Below, in pieces: positions 8,378 to 16,900 of a stretch of DNA of 64,000 nucleotides. This stretch comes from JBOGNO01 sp050747245. Lineage in GTDB: Bacteria; Acidobacteriota; Terriglobia; Acidiferrales; UBA7541. Position 1 is the stretch's first letter. Each line of letters opens with the position of its first letter. The DNA is taken from assembly GCA_050747245.1 (NCBI GenBank), contig JBOGNO010000015.1:1-64000 (forward strand). The letters are read 5' to 3'. The position numbers and the translations under genes are program-made. The notes below the pieces were generated by a model. It was not told the origin of the DNA. It worked only from the letters and a program-made list of their open reading frames with translations, and did no database searches.

Positions 8378-10128
8378 GCAGCCATGCCCATGCCGGCCAT
8401 GCGGCCACGGCGCCCACGGGCTTCATCAGCAAATACATTTTCAGTCTCGATCACAAGGTCATCGGCATCCAGTATTACCTCCTCGCCCTCGCCTCGGTGT
8501 TCGTGGGCATCGCCCTTTCGCTCCTGATGCGTTTTCATCTGGTCTGGCCTGCAGCCATCATGCCTTTTAACCACGGCCAGCAGATGACCCCGGAGCAGTA
8601 TATGGCGCTGGTGACCATGCACGGAACCATGATGGTTTTCTTCGTCCTCACCCTCGCGCCCCAGGGCGGCTTTGGAAATTATTTTCTGCCCATTCAGATC
8701 GGCGCGCCGGACATGGCCTTTCCCCACATCAATATGCTTTCGTTCTGGGTCACGTTCGTCGCCTTCTGCACTCTCGTCGCTGCCTTTTTTGTCCCGGGCG
8801 GCGCGCCCATCAGCGGCTGGACTGGCTATCCCACTCTCTCAGCATTGGGAGAAATTGCCGGACCGGGCGAGGGCATGGGACAGACTCTGTGGATCGTCAG
8901 CATCGCGCTCTTTTGCCTGGGCTCGCTGATGGGGGCGCTGAATTTCATCGCCACCACGATTGACATGCGCGCCCCGGGCCTTTCGCTTATGCGCATGCCC
9001 CTCACCGTGTGGGCTTGGTTCATCACCGCGATTCTTGGCTTGCTCGCGTTCGGCGTGCTCCTCGCCGCGGGCGTGCTCCTGCTTCTCGATCGCTCCGCCG
9101 GAACGAGTTTCTTTGTTCCTGCAGGCCTCATCATTAGCGGGCAGATTCCCAAACATGCCGGCGGCTCGCCGCTCCTGTGGCAGCATCTCTTCTGGTTCTT
9201 TGGCCATCCCGAGGTGTACATCGCTATTGTCCCGGGGATGGGCGTGGCCTCGCATGTGCTCTCCACGTTTTCGCGCAAACCTGTCTTTGGCTACCGCGCC
9301 ATGGTCTATGCTCTGAGTGCCATCGGTTTTCTCGGCTTCATGGTCTGGGGCCACCACATGTTCGTCAGCGGCATGAGCCCCTATTCCGCCATTGCGTTTT
9401 CAGTGCTCACCATGTCCATCGGCGTGCCTTCGGCCATCAAGACCTTTAATTGGCTGGGGACCCTCTGGGGCGGGAGAATAATATTCAAATCGCCCATGCT
9501 CTTCGCCCTCGGCTTCGTTTCGCTCTTCGTCTCCGGAGGACTCTCGGGACTCTTTCTCGCCCAGCCCTCGATTGATCTCTACTTTCATGACACTTATTTT
9601 GTCGTCGGTCATTTCCACCTGATCATGGGCGTCGCCGCCATCTTCGGAATCTTTGCCGCCACCTATTTCTGGTTTCCCAAGATGTTCGGGCGCATGATGA
9701 GCGAAGGCCTCGGCAAAATTCATTTCTGGATTACATTCGTCGGCGTTTACTGCATCTTCATGCCCATGCACTACCTGGGCATGGCCGGAAATCCTCGCCG
9801 GTACGCCGATATGACCGTGATTCATTTTGGGCAGGCTTTGCATCCGGTGCATCTCTTTATCACCATCGCGGCGTTCGTCACTGGCGGAGGGCAGCTTTTC
9901 TTTCTTCTTAACTTCTTCTGGAGCATGTTCCGTGGAAAGAAGGCTGAAATGAATCCGTGGAATGCCACCACGCTCGAGTGGTCCATTCCTTCGCCGCCGC
10001 CCCATGACAATTTCGGCGGGCGGACTCCCAGCATCTACCGTGGGCCTTATGAATTCAGCGTTCCCGGCGCGGCCGCGGATTTCATTCCGCAGCACTTGAC
10101 CCCGGCTGAAGCGAAGCGAGCCTCTTAG
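8374..10128 (+). CDS. coxA: Cytochrome c oxidase subunit I (aa3/A-type)
   Basis: 584 aa with 12 or more transmembrane helices. It holds haem a, haem a3 and CuB, and reduces O2 to water while pumping protons. The heme a ligand region HGTMMVFF, the CuB His-Tyr pair in FGHPEVYIAI, the double His in GHHMFVSG and the heme ligands in HDTYFVVGHFH are all intact. The cross-linked Tyr in HPEVY marks an A-family oxidase. The start at 8374 overlaps the coxB stop; an in-frame start at 8278 would lie inside coxB. Confidence 0.96.
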   Translation: MSSHAHAGHAATAPTGFISKYIFSLDHKVIGIQYYLLALASVFVGIALSLLMRFHLVWPAAIMPFNHGQQMTPEQYMALVTMHGTMMVFFVLTLAPQGGFGNYFLPIQIGAPDMAFPHINMLSFWVTFVAFCTLVAAFFVPGGAPISGWTGYPTLSALGEIAGPGEGMGQTLWIVSIALFCLGSLMGALNFIATTIDMRAPGLSLMRMPLTVWAWFITAILGLLAFGVLLAAGVLLLLDRSAGTSFFVPAGLIISGQIPKHAGGSPLLWQHLFWFFGHPEVYIAIVPGMGVASHVLSTFSRKPVFGYRAMVYALSAIGFLGFMVWGHHMFVSGMSPYSAIAFSVLTMSIGVPSAIKTFNWLGTLWGGRIIFKSPMLFALGFVSLFVSGGLSGLFLAQPSIDLYFHDTYFVVGHFHLIMGVAAIFGIFAATYFWFPKMFGRMMSEGLGKIHFWITFVGVYCIFMPMHYLGMAGNPRRYADMTVIHFGQALHPVHLFITIAAFVTGGGQLFFLLNFFWSMFRGKKAEMNPWNATTLEWSIPSPPPHDNFGGRTPSIYRGPYEFSVPGAAADFIPQHLTPAEAKRAS

Positions 10129-10140
10129 GATCCCAATCCC

Positions 10141-10806
10141 ATGCCCGGCGCCACCATCACCCCAGATATTGAGCTTATCGAAACCCACGGCCCCGGCCGC
10201 GGGGGCAATGGCTCTGGAATGCACGGAGGTGGCGGAGGAGGCGACCGCGATCCGGGCGCTGGAAAGCGCCGCACTCCGCAGCGCGCTTACGTCACCGGTA
10301 TCACTGGAGCGCTGGCCGGCATCCTGATGTTCTTCATGGCCCTGGTGAGCGCCTATATTGTGCGCAAGGGAATTTCGCTCGATTGGCAGCCCACTCAGTT
10401 GCCGCGCATTTTGTGGCTGAACACCGCCATCCTGCTCGTGAGCAGCGGTACGATCGTGGCCGCGCGCTCGCGCCTGAAGAAATCGGATCTCGCCGGCTTC
10501 CGAAAATTGTGGCTGCTCACTACGGCACTTGGCTTCGCTTTCCTTCTAGGGCAATTGATTGCCTGGCGCGAGCTGGTGAATCAGGGCGTGTACCTGGCCA
10601 CCAACCCCAGCAGCAGTTTCTTTTACGTTCTTACCGCCTCGCATGGCTTGCACTTACTCGGCGGCGTCGTGGCGCTCCTCTTTGTGGCCCTGCGCCATCC
10701 CCGGCACTTGACCGAATCCACCGCCGCCGAAGTCACTTCGATTTACTGGCATTTCATGGATGCCTTGTGGGTTTTCCTGCTTTTACTTCTCACTATGGGA
10801 CGGTGA
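10141..10806 (+). CDS. coxC: Cytochrome c oxidase subunit III
   Basis: 221 aa, heme-copper oxidase subunit III family, with five hydrophobic helices. A Gly-rich N-terminal extension (residues ~18-40) precedes the first helix. Typical elements are the helix MFFMALVSAYIVR, the QGVYLATNPSSSFFYVLTASHGLHLLGG block and the terminal YWHFMDALWVFLL. It sits 12 bases after coxA. Confidence 0.9.
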   Translation: MPGATITPDIELIETHGPGRGGNGSGMHGGGGGGDRDPGAGKRRTPQRAYVTGITGALAGILMFFMALVSAYIVRKGISLDWQPTQLPRILWLNTAILLVSSGTIVAARSRLKKSDLAGFRKLWLLTTALGFAFLLGQLIAWRELVNQGVYLATNPSSSFFYVLTASHGLHLLGGVVALLFVALRHPRHLTESTAAEVTSIYWHFMDALWVFLLLLLTMGR

Positions 10807-10810
10807 AAAA

Positions 10811-11446
10811 TTGAGCGAACCGGAAGCGGAAGGAATCGTCGAAACTTCATGGTCGGGCGGGGGATCTCCCTTCGCCATCAACTCCAAGAAGCTGGGGATG
10901 TGGCTGTTCATCATTTCGGACTCGCTGACGTTTTCCGCGCTCCTCGTAGCCTACGCCTATTTGCGTCTCGCCACCCCTGATTGGCCGCGGCCTTTCGAGA
11001 TTTGGCCGGCCATCATGAAATCCACGGCGATGACGCTGATCCTCCTCTCTAGCAGCTTGACCATGGTTTTCGGCGTCGCCGCCGCGCATAAAGGCGACCG
11101 CAAAAAAACTGTCCGCTACCTCATCGCCACCATGTTCTTCGGCGCGCTCTTCGTCATCATTCACGCCACCGAGTGGGTGACCCTCTTTGGCGAAGGCGTC
11201 ACGCCCTGGTCGAATCCCTGGCACGTCCCGCTTTTCGGCGGAACATTTTTCGGCCTCACCGGCCTGCACATGCTGCACGTCACCATCGGCGTCGGATATC
11301 TCGCCATCGTGGCGCTCGGCTTCGGCCGCGGAAAATTCACCTCCGAGGACGTCGAAGTCAGTGGCCTTTACTGGCACTTCGTCGACCTCGTCTGGATGTT
11401 CATTTTCCCGCTGGTGTACCTGATGTCCGTGAATTTGAAAGGCTGA
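10811..11446 (+). CDS. Second subunit III-like protein of the oxidase (TTG start)
   Basis: 211 aa, also of the heme-copper oxidase subunit III family and clearly distinct from the preceding gene. It has LGMWLFIISDSLTFSALLVAYAYLR in its first helix region, HATEW, FFGLTGLHMLHVTIG and a terminal YWHFVDLVWMFIFP. Two consecutive subunit III paralogues are common in acidobacterial oxidase operons; the pair may act as two halves or two subunits around subunit I. The start is a TTG at 10811, 4 bases after the previous stop; reading from an upstream ATG would put ~50 bases inside coxC. Confidence 0.85.
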   Translation: MSEPEAEGIVETSWSGGGSPFAINSKKLGMWLFIISDSLTFSALLVAYAYLRLATPDWPRPFEIWPAIMKSTAMTLILLSSSLTMVFGVAAAHKGDRKKTVRYLIATMFFGALFVIIHATEWVTLFGEGVTPWSNPWHVPLFGGTFFGLTGLHMLHVTIGVGYLAIVALGFGRGKFTSEDVEVSGLYWHFVDLVWMFIFPLVYLMSVNLKG

Positions 11447-11456
11447 GGAGACACGC

Positions 11457-11780
11457 ATGCACGCGCACGCCACAACGTCCGAAACGCACGAAGCCGGCAA
11501 CAACAGGCTTTTCACGTTTGTGTGGGTCGCCCTGCTGGTCCTGACGGCGGTCGAAGTATTTCTCGCCTACTTGCGTCTCGACCCGCACATCATGCTGACA
11601 ATTTTGATGGGTCTCTCGCTCGTCAAAGCGGCGCTGATTGTTTCCTATTTCATGCACCTGCGCTTCGAAAAGTTGGGACTCTTCCTGCTGCTCATTCCCG
11701 CGATGGTTTTCTGCATTTGCATGATGTTGATCATGTTTTTCCCCGATAGCATCCGGCTGATGAATATGCGGCCGCATTGA
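11457..11780 (+). CDS. Cytochrome c oxidase subunit IV (prokaryotic type)
   Basis: 107 aa with three transmembrane helices (residues ~18-38, ~44-64, ~72-95). The motif AALIVSYFMHLRFE is characteristic of the bacterial COX4/CyoD-like assembly subunit. It lies 10 bases after the second subunit III gene. It is an accessory subunit without cofactors, thought to stabilise the complex. Confidence 0.88.
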   Translation: MHAHATTSETHEAGNNRLFTFVWVALLVLTAVEVFLAYLRLDPHIMLTILMGLSLVKAALIVSYFMHLRFEKLGLFLLLIPAMVFCICMMLIMFFPDSIRLMNMRPH

Positions 11781-11800
11781 GGTACAATCGTCCCGTGTCG

Positions 11801-12088
11801 ATGAGATTCAATTTCGCATCTCGGTTGTTCGCAGGTGTCGCGGCGCTCGCACTGACGCTCGCCGCCTTGGCGCCCGTCGTTTTCGCACAGGGCTGCGTGA
11901 TGTGTTACACGTCCGCTTCGGCGGCCAATCAAAACGGGCAAAAAGCCCTCATCAACGGGATTCTCACTCTCATGCTGCCCGTCCTTTCGCTTTTCATCGG
12001 CATGCTCACGCTGCTTTATCGCCATCGCGATCCGCAGCCGGGCTGCGACGCTGATTCCTCGCGCGAAGATTTCGGCCTCGACGAATAA
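11801..12088 (+). CDS. Small membrane protein with a CxxC motif, end of oxidase operon
   Basis: About 95 aa. A signal peptide or first helix (residues ~7-28) is followed by QGCVMCYTSASAANQNGQ, a second transmembrane helix (ILTLMLPVLSLFIGMLTLLY) and a short acidic tail. The C-x2-C just after the cleavage site would lie in the periplasm and could bind copper or haem or be redox active, which fits its place behind the oxidase genes. The family function is not known to me. A GTG at 11795 is equally possible as start, with GAGG at 11779-11782. Confidence 0.65.
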   Translation: MRFNFASRLFAGVAALALTLAALAPVVFAQGCVMCYTSASAANQNGQKALINGILTLMLPVLSLFIGMLTLLYRHRDPQPGCDADSSREDFGLDE

Positions 12089-12115
12089 TTTTCTCCTCGT
12101 CTTCCGCAAAACAAA

Positions 12116-12155
12116 AACAGGACAGGCCGCGCCACGCGCTCAAGCCTGCCCTGTT
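12116..12155. terminator. Bidirectional terminator hairpin
   Basis: A 12-base stem, 12116-12127 with 12144-12155, has one G-T pair and a 17-base loop. It lies between the convergent oxidase operon and the peroxiredoxin operon, and T/A-rich bases flank it on the left for the minus-strand reading. Confidence 0.65.
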
Positions 12156-12167
12156 GCGAACCGCTCG

Positions 12168-12743
12168 CTACTTTCCGCTTTTCTCGTGCAGCCCCGTGCA
12201 GATGGTGACCGCGCTTGTCGGATCCACGGCGCTGCCTTCCAGATCGATGTGCTGGATCACGCCGCTCTTGTCCACCACAAACGTCGTGCGCTGCGCGAAT
12301 TCATATTTATCGCTGCCCCACGGATACGTTTTCAGAATGCCGTATTGCGTGAGCACCTTGTGGTTCATATCGCTCAGCAGTGGAAACGTCACGCCAATTT
12401 GCTTGGCGAACGCCGCATTGGCCGCAGGACTGTCGATGCTGAGCCCGAATACCACCGAATCGCTCGCTTCAATCTTGGCCAGATCAGACTGATAGGCCTG
12501 TAATTCTTTCGTTCAACCACCTGTGAACGCCAGGACGTAGAAAGCCAGGATGACATTTTTCTTTCCCCGGTAGTCACTCAGCTTGATTTCTTTTTCCGTA
12601 TCGCTTGGCAGCGTGAAGTCCGGGGCGGTGTCTCCCACTTTCAGCGTTGTCGTGGCGATAGCCGGTTTTTCCTGCGCCGCGGCAGGCAACGCGAATCCCG
12701 CAAGCAGGAGCACACCGGCCAGTATCGCGATTGTCCGCTTCAT
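12168..12743 (-). CDS. Periplasmic peroxiredoxin, selenocysteine-containing (in-frame UGA)
   Basis: 191 aa if the TGA at 12515-12513 is read as Sec77. A signal peptide (residues 1-23, cleavage after AAAQ) is followed by an AhpC/TSA-type thioredoxin fold: KVGDTAPDFTLPSD, SDYRGKKNVILAFYV, then AFTGG-U-TKE, where canonical peroxiredoxins have the peroxidatic Cys in FTPVCTKE. The frame continues without interruption through FGLSIDSPAANAAFAKQIGV, FPLLSDMN and TTFVVDKSG to a normal stop. The only Cys is Cys182 near the C-terminus, a possible resolving partner. A SECIS-like hairpin lies 14 bases after the UGA. AGGAG precedes the ATG. It lies 21 bases downstream of the DCC-family gene and is probably co-transcribed with it. 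Ordinary gene calling would give a truncated 76-aa protein or a pseudogene. Confidence 0.9.
12477..12498 (-). promoter_or_regulatory. Bacterial SECIS-like stem-loop of the peroxiredoxin gene
   Basis: Starting 15 bases after the UGA: GGCC / GGCC lower stem, a 1x2 internal loop, ATCA / TGAT upper stem and a GTC apical loop. The apical G-U is 24-25 bases after the UGA, within the range SelB uses. The hairpin is inside the coding sequence, as bacterial SECIS elements must be. Confidence 0.7.
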
Positions 12744-12764
12744 CGTGACTCTCCTGAAAAAGAT

Positions 12765-13205
12765 TTAACGAACGCTGGGCCGGATTATATTCGTCTTCGA
12801 ACTCGGATTTCCAGTGCGTAATTCGCAGGAATGTTCGTGGCAAGGTTTGGGGAAGCCGGGCAGCGAGTAGCGATGTCGCGCGATCCACCGATACACGCTG
12901 GGACCAATCCATCGCGTTGGAGGCAGTGACATCAGCCACCCGAGAAATCGCAAGCGCGGCAGCTCACGAAGCACTGCGATCCACCCGAAATATCCCACGT
13001 GCCAGGAGCCGTCCGCGGTGCGCACGTGCATTTCCGCGTCCAGCCGCTCGCGCGCGAATGGCGCCCGCGCGGCTACGTTGGGATCGTTGTAATCACGGAA
13101 CGCCAGCCGGTGCTGGATGTCGAGCGGCTCGATCCGCGCCTGTACGGCGCGGCAGAACGGACACTCCCCGTCCATATACACTTCGACCTCGTTCGTCTCG
13201 TTCAT
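12765..13205 (-). CDS. DCC family thiol-disulfide oxidoreductase (DUF393)
   Basis: 146 aa. The signature YMDGECPFCRAVQARI near the N-terminus holds the C-x2-C that defines the DCC (YuxK-like) family; RLAFRDYNDPNV, GWIAVLRELPRLRFLGWL and YRWIARHRYSLPG follow in family order. It is a thioredoxin-fold protein with an unsettled substrate. The start at 13205 (MNETNEV) is chosen over an in-frame start at 13229. The peroxiredoxin gene begins 21 bases downstream, so the pair may form a thiol/selenol redox unit, although this protein has no signal peptide and the peroxiredoxin does. Confidence 0.87.
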   Translation of the reverse strand: MNETNEVEVYMDGECPFCRAVQARIEPLDIQHRLAFRDYNDPNVAARAPFARERLDAEMHVRTADGSWHVGYFGWIAVLRELPRLRFLGWLMSLPPTRWIGPSVYRWIARHRYSLPGFPKPCHEHSCELRTGNPSSKTNIIRPSVR

Positions 13206-13283
13206 CTCTATCTTCTTAGATGATAGCACTGTGCCGGGGGATGCTGCGCAGGCTAGCAGTTCGTTGAGTATATCTCCCGGCCT

Positions 13284-13328
13284 GTCATTCTGAGCCCGCC
13301 GCAGCGGGCGAAGAATCTCTCAAAGATT
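13284..13328. repeat. Short dispersed repeat of the CATTCTGAG...GAAGAATCT type
   Basis: TGTCATTCTGAGC, then the hairpin GCCCGC-CGCA-GCGGGC, then GAAGAATCTCTCAAAGATTC. From memory, this is a REP-like intergenic sequence found in many copies in Acidobacteriota and some other soil phyla. Only one copy was noticed in this window. Confidence 0.55.
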
Positions 13329-13349
13329 CATGCTTTTCTCAACAAGCCG

Positions 13350-13604
13350 TTAGCGCAATCGCCCGGGAGGATCGGCGGGTTCGGGCGGAATGAACGCTTC
13401 CCGTGCGCCTTCGTGAATTTTTTCCTTCGATGGCGGAGGCTGCGGCAGTCCCACTCCTCGATTCAGTTCCAGGTGCTCTTTCGCGCACTGCGGGCAATAT
13501 CCCTTGCCGGTTTCTTCATCGCGCAAGCTCATCAATTCGTAGCAACCGTGGATGCAGTCGCAATAGCCCGTTCCCGATGAAGTCTTGATCGGCACCAGCG
13601 CCAT
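13350..13604 (-). CDS. Small Cys-rich (zinc-ribbon-like) protein
   Basis: 84 aa. MALVPIKTSSGTG is followed by CDC-x3-C at residues ~16-22 and C-x2-C in GYCPQCAKEH at ~43-46, which could form one zinc site. The C-terminal third is rich in Pro and Lys/Glu. The start at 13604 has GGAGG 8 bases upstream; the frame is open further upstream to 13700 but that part lacks a ribosome site. No function is recognised. Confidence 0.6.
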   Translation of the reverse strand: MALVPIKTSSGTGYCDCIHGCYELMSLRDEETGKGYCPQCAKEHLELNRGVGLPQPPPSKEKIHEGAREAFIPPEPADPPGRLR

Positions 13605-13687
13605 TCGTTTTGCCTCCGCACGCGATACTAACCTGCACCGCAAAATTTCTGCAAGGGCGTGCGTCGAATTTATTTTTTCCTTACCAC

Positions 13688-13748
13688 TTTTGGAATGCAT
13701 GTCCGAATTTCAGAAATTTTCGCGTCGCGCCATATTCCAAAATTCGGA
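13688..13748. other. Overlapping inverted repeats upstream of the Oar-like gene
   Basis: TTTTGGAAT (13688-13696) is the perfect complement of ATTCCAAAA (13734-13742), and TCCGAATTT (13702-13710) of AAATTCGGA (13740-13748). The right arms overlap at 13740-13742, so the two stems cannot form fully at once. The rest of 13605-13948 contains no convincing gene. Confidence 0.5.
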
Positions 13749-13948
13749 TGCGTGTCTCGAGTTGTGCAGCGCGAAATCGCACACGATTTGGCAAGCGCAA
13801 CAAAGGAAGTCGCTTGGCCATGTCCAAATTTGCTTTTGAAATTGGCCAGTCATTTGCTTTTTGTTGCTGCGGAGCTGTCGGGTTTTGCGGGCCGCTCGTG
13901 CGGATGCTTCGCCTGCAATCCAGCCAAACTTTCAAGGGGGTAGCGAAG

Positions 13949-16900
13949 ATGAAAGCATTCGTAAGAAGCCTGAAGAGATTGACCGTGTTTCTCGCGGCCG
14001 TTTTGTTTCTGCCCTTGCTCGCGCACGCTCAGAGCGCGCGGGTCAGTGGCACGGTTACGGACTCGAGCGGTGGCGTGGTTTCCCACGCGAAGGTGACGTT
14101 CACTAATACCGCCACCAACTCCGTCCGCACGACGGAATCCTCCGATGCCGGATATTACTCCGTGCCGGACCTCGCGCCGGGTCTGTACAACATCACCGTG
14201 GAAAAATCGGGTTTCAAGAGCGTCACCTTCACCGGCGTCCAGTTGACCGTTGAGCAGCAGATGGGGCTTGATGCCAAGCTCGATGTAAGCACCGTCACCG
14301 AAAGCATCACAGTCACTGGCGCTACAGTCGCTCCGGTGGATACCTCCGACGCGCAACTCAGCAACGTGGTCGAAGAGCAGCAGATTAAGGCCCTGCCTCT
14401 CATCACCCGTGACCCCGACCAGCTTATTCTTTTGGGTCCCGGTGTGATTCAAAGCAATTCTGGTCTGGGCGGTTTCTCCGTCAACGGCGGCCGCGAGCGT
14501 AACAACAATTTCCTCCTCGACGGCGTGGACAACAATGACACTTCCGTGCCCGGCATTCCCAGCGGCTTGAACGCCCTCAATCCCGACTCGACTCAGGAGT
14601 TTCGCGTCATTTCCAATAACTTCGCGCCCGAATACGGCCGCAACAATGGCGCCATCATCGACGCTATCACCAAGGGCGGCAGCAATGACTTCCACGGTGA
14701 TGTCTATTATTTCGGCCGCTTCAATGGCTTCGGCGGTGCCCGCGATTTCTTCAATCCTCCCGGCGCGCAGAATCCCTATATTCGCAACGATTTTGGTGCG
14801 TCCGTAGGCGGCCCCATCAAGAAGGACAAAACCTTCTGGTTCGCCAACTATGAAGGCCAGCGCTTCGACACCACGCTGACAAACACGGCCGTCGTTCCCA
14901 CGGCTGCGTTCAAGACCGGCATCTTTACCTTCGACCCAAAAAACGGCGGGCCTCTTGAAAACGTGAATGTCAGCACGGCGGGATCCGCCAACAATAGAAC
15001 CGGCCTGGCTCCTGATCCGCTGGTAGCGAAAATATTGGCTCTCTACCCCTCTCCCAATGGCGGGGCGGTGGATACGTTTCGCGGGCTTCTCTTTTTCGGA
15101 AGCAAATCGCTGACGGCCAATAATGACTTCACCGTGAAAGTTGACCATCGGATTTCCAACGGAAACACCTTGAGTGTCCGCTATGCATACAACCACTCCA
15201 CGGATCCCAACCCGTTCCATACCGACGTTTTGCCGGGGAATATTCAGGGAATAGGAACGTTTCAGCAAACCCAAAACGCCGGAGCTACCCTGACCTCCAT
15301 CATTTCACCTAGCGTCGTCAATGAGCTCCGCGCCGGCGCTAACCGCACCAATCTCCAATTCATCTGCGACGCGCAGGGCATTGTGAATAGCTTCGGCGCG
15401 CTGGATGCTTTCGGTCGTGGCGCGGACTTTGGTTTCCCCGGCATCTCCGGTTTCGGTTGCCAGGCCCTCGGCGATACCAACGCCCAGGCCCGCTTTACCG
15501 GAACCTACAGCTACTTTGACAACCTGTCCGTGAATCACGGTTCGCACAGCTTCAAGTTCGGAGCGGAAACGCGCTTCGTTTACGCGAACTCGTTCAACAG
15601 CTTCGCATCCCGCCCCGCCCTCAACTTCTCCGTTTTTTCGAACAACGGAGTTGCCACGGTGAAGGGCATCTCACCCGGCAAGAACTTCGGGGATTTCATC
15701 GAACTGCAAAACCTCGTGGGTGCGCTGCAGGGTCTCGTGGACTCTCAGGCGCAAACCCAGTTCTTCACCGGAGTCGGCGGAGTCCGACAGTCCAACGACC
15801 TGCGCGGATGGCGCCAGCGTGAATTCGCCGTCTTCGCTCAGGACTCCTACAAGTTCAAGCCCAACCTCACCGTCACCTACGGCTTGCGCTGGGAATACTA
15901 CGGAGTGCCTTTCGACGTGAACAACCTGCTCTCCAATTTGTTCACGGACGCGAGCGGCGCAGCGCCCTTCACTTTCAGCGTCGTCGGTCACAAAACGGGC
16001 GGCCAGCTTTACAACAACGACCTGCGGAATTTCGAGCCGCGCGTGGGTATTGCCTGGGATCCCTTCAAGACTGGCAAGACCTCGGTCCGCGCCGCCTACG
16101 GGATTTTCCACGACCGCGTTTTCGACAACCTGTTCGGGAACTCTCGTGGCAACCCGCCTTTCGAACCGTCCTTCTTTGCACAGCCATTCGTGCAAGTGAG
16201 TAAGTTGGCGGCGCCTCCCGTGCTCACGCCTTCGTCAACTGTGCAGAACGGAGCTGGAATTTTCCCGATTATTTTCGATCCGAATTTCCGCACGCCCTAT
16301 AGCCAAAACTGGAACTTCGGAATCGAGCGGGAGCAGTGGGGCACCGTGTTTGAAGCTGACTATGTGGGTGTGAAAGGCAATCGCATCTTCCGTGTCGTGG
16401 ATGGTGCGCCGCCGCAGCCCGGTTTGGTTGCTGCCTTGCGCAAGTTCTGCGTGCCGGGCAATCCCGCCAACACCGGATTTAGTACGGCCTCTGGGCAGTG
16501 CAGTGCTTCGACGATTCAATTCACGAACCTATTTTTCGGTCAGGAGTTCGGAGTTTTGCCCTTTGACGCCGTGAACAACAACGCATTCTTCGATGCGGCC
16601 CTCAACAAGTCCATCGGGAATTCGAACTACCAGGGCCTGCAGACGAAAGTTACCAAGCGCATGTCTCATGGGTTGCAGATCCAGGGAGCCTACACCTACT
16701 CCCACACGATCGACGACTCCTCCGACGCGCTTGTACCCACTGCCGGCAACGGCAATTTCCCGGTGAACTCCTTCAACCTGCGCGCCGAGCGTGGTAACTC
16801 CGGTTTCGATGTCCGGCACCGTGGCGTCGTCAACTTCATCTACGATCCGAATATCGGCCGCGGCCGCGGTCACTTCAGTGGCGGCCTCCTTGGCCGCGCA

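Noticed and set aside
12456..12515. Reading the peroxiredoxin as a pseudogene with a nonsense mutation
   Set aside because: The UGA is exactly at the peroxidatic residue, the frame and homology are perfect on both sides, and a SECIS-like hairpin is at the right distance; random decay would not give this.
13850..15274. A 474-codon minus-strand open frame opposite the Oar-like gene
   Set aside because: It is antisense to a clear signal peptide and plug region; there is no recognisable protein family.
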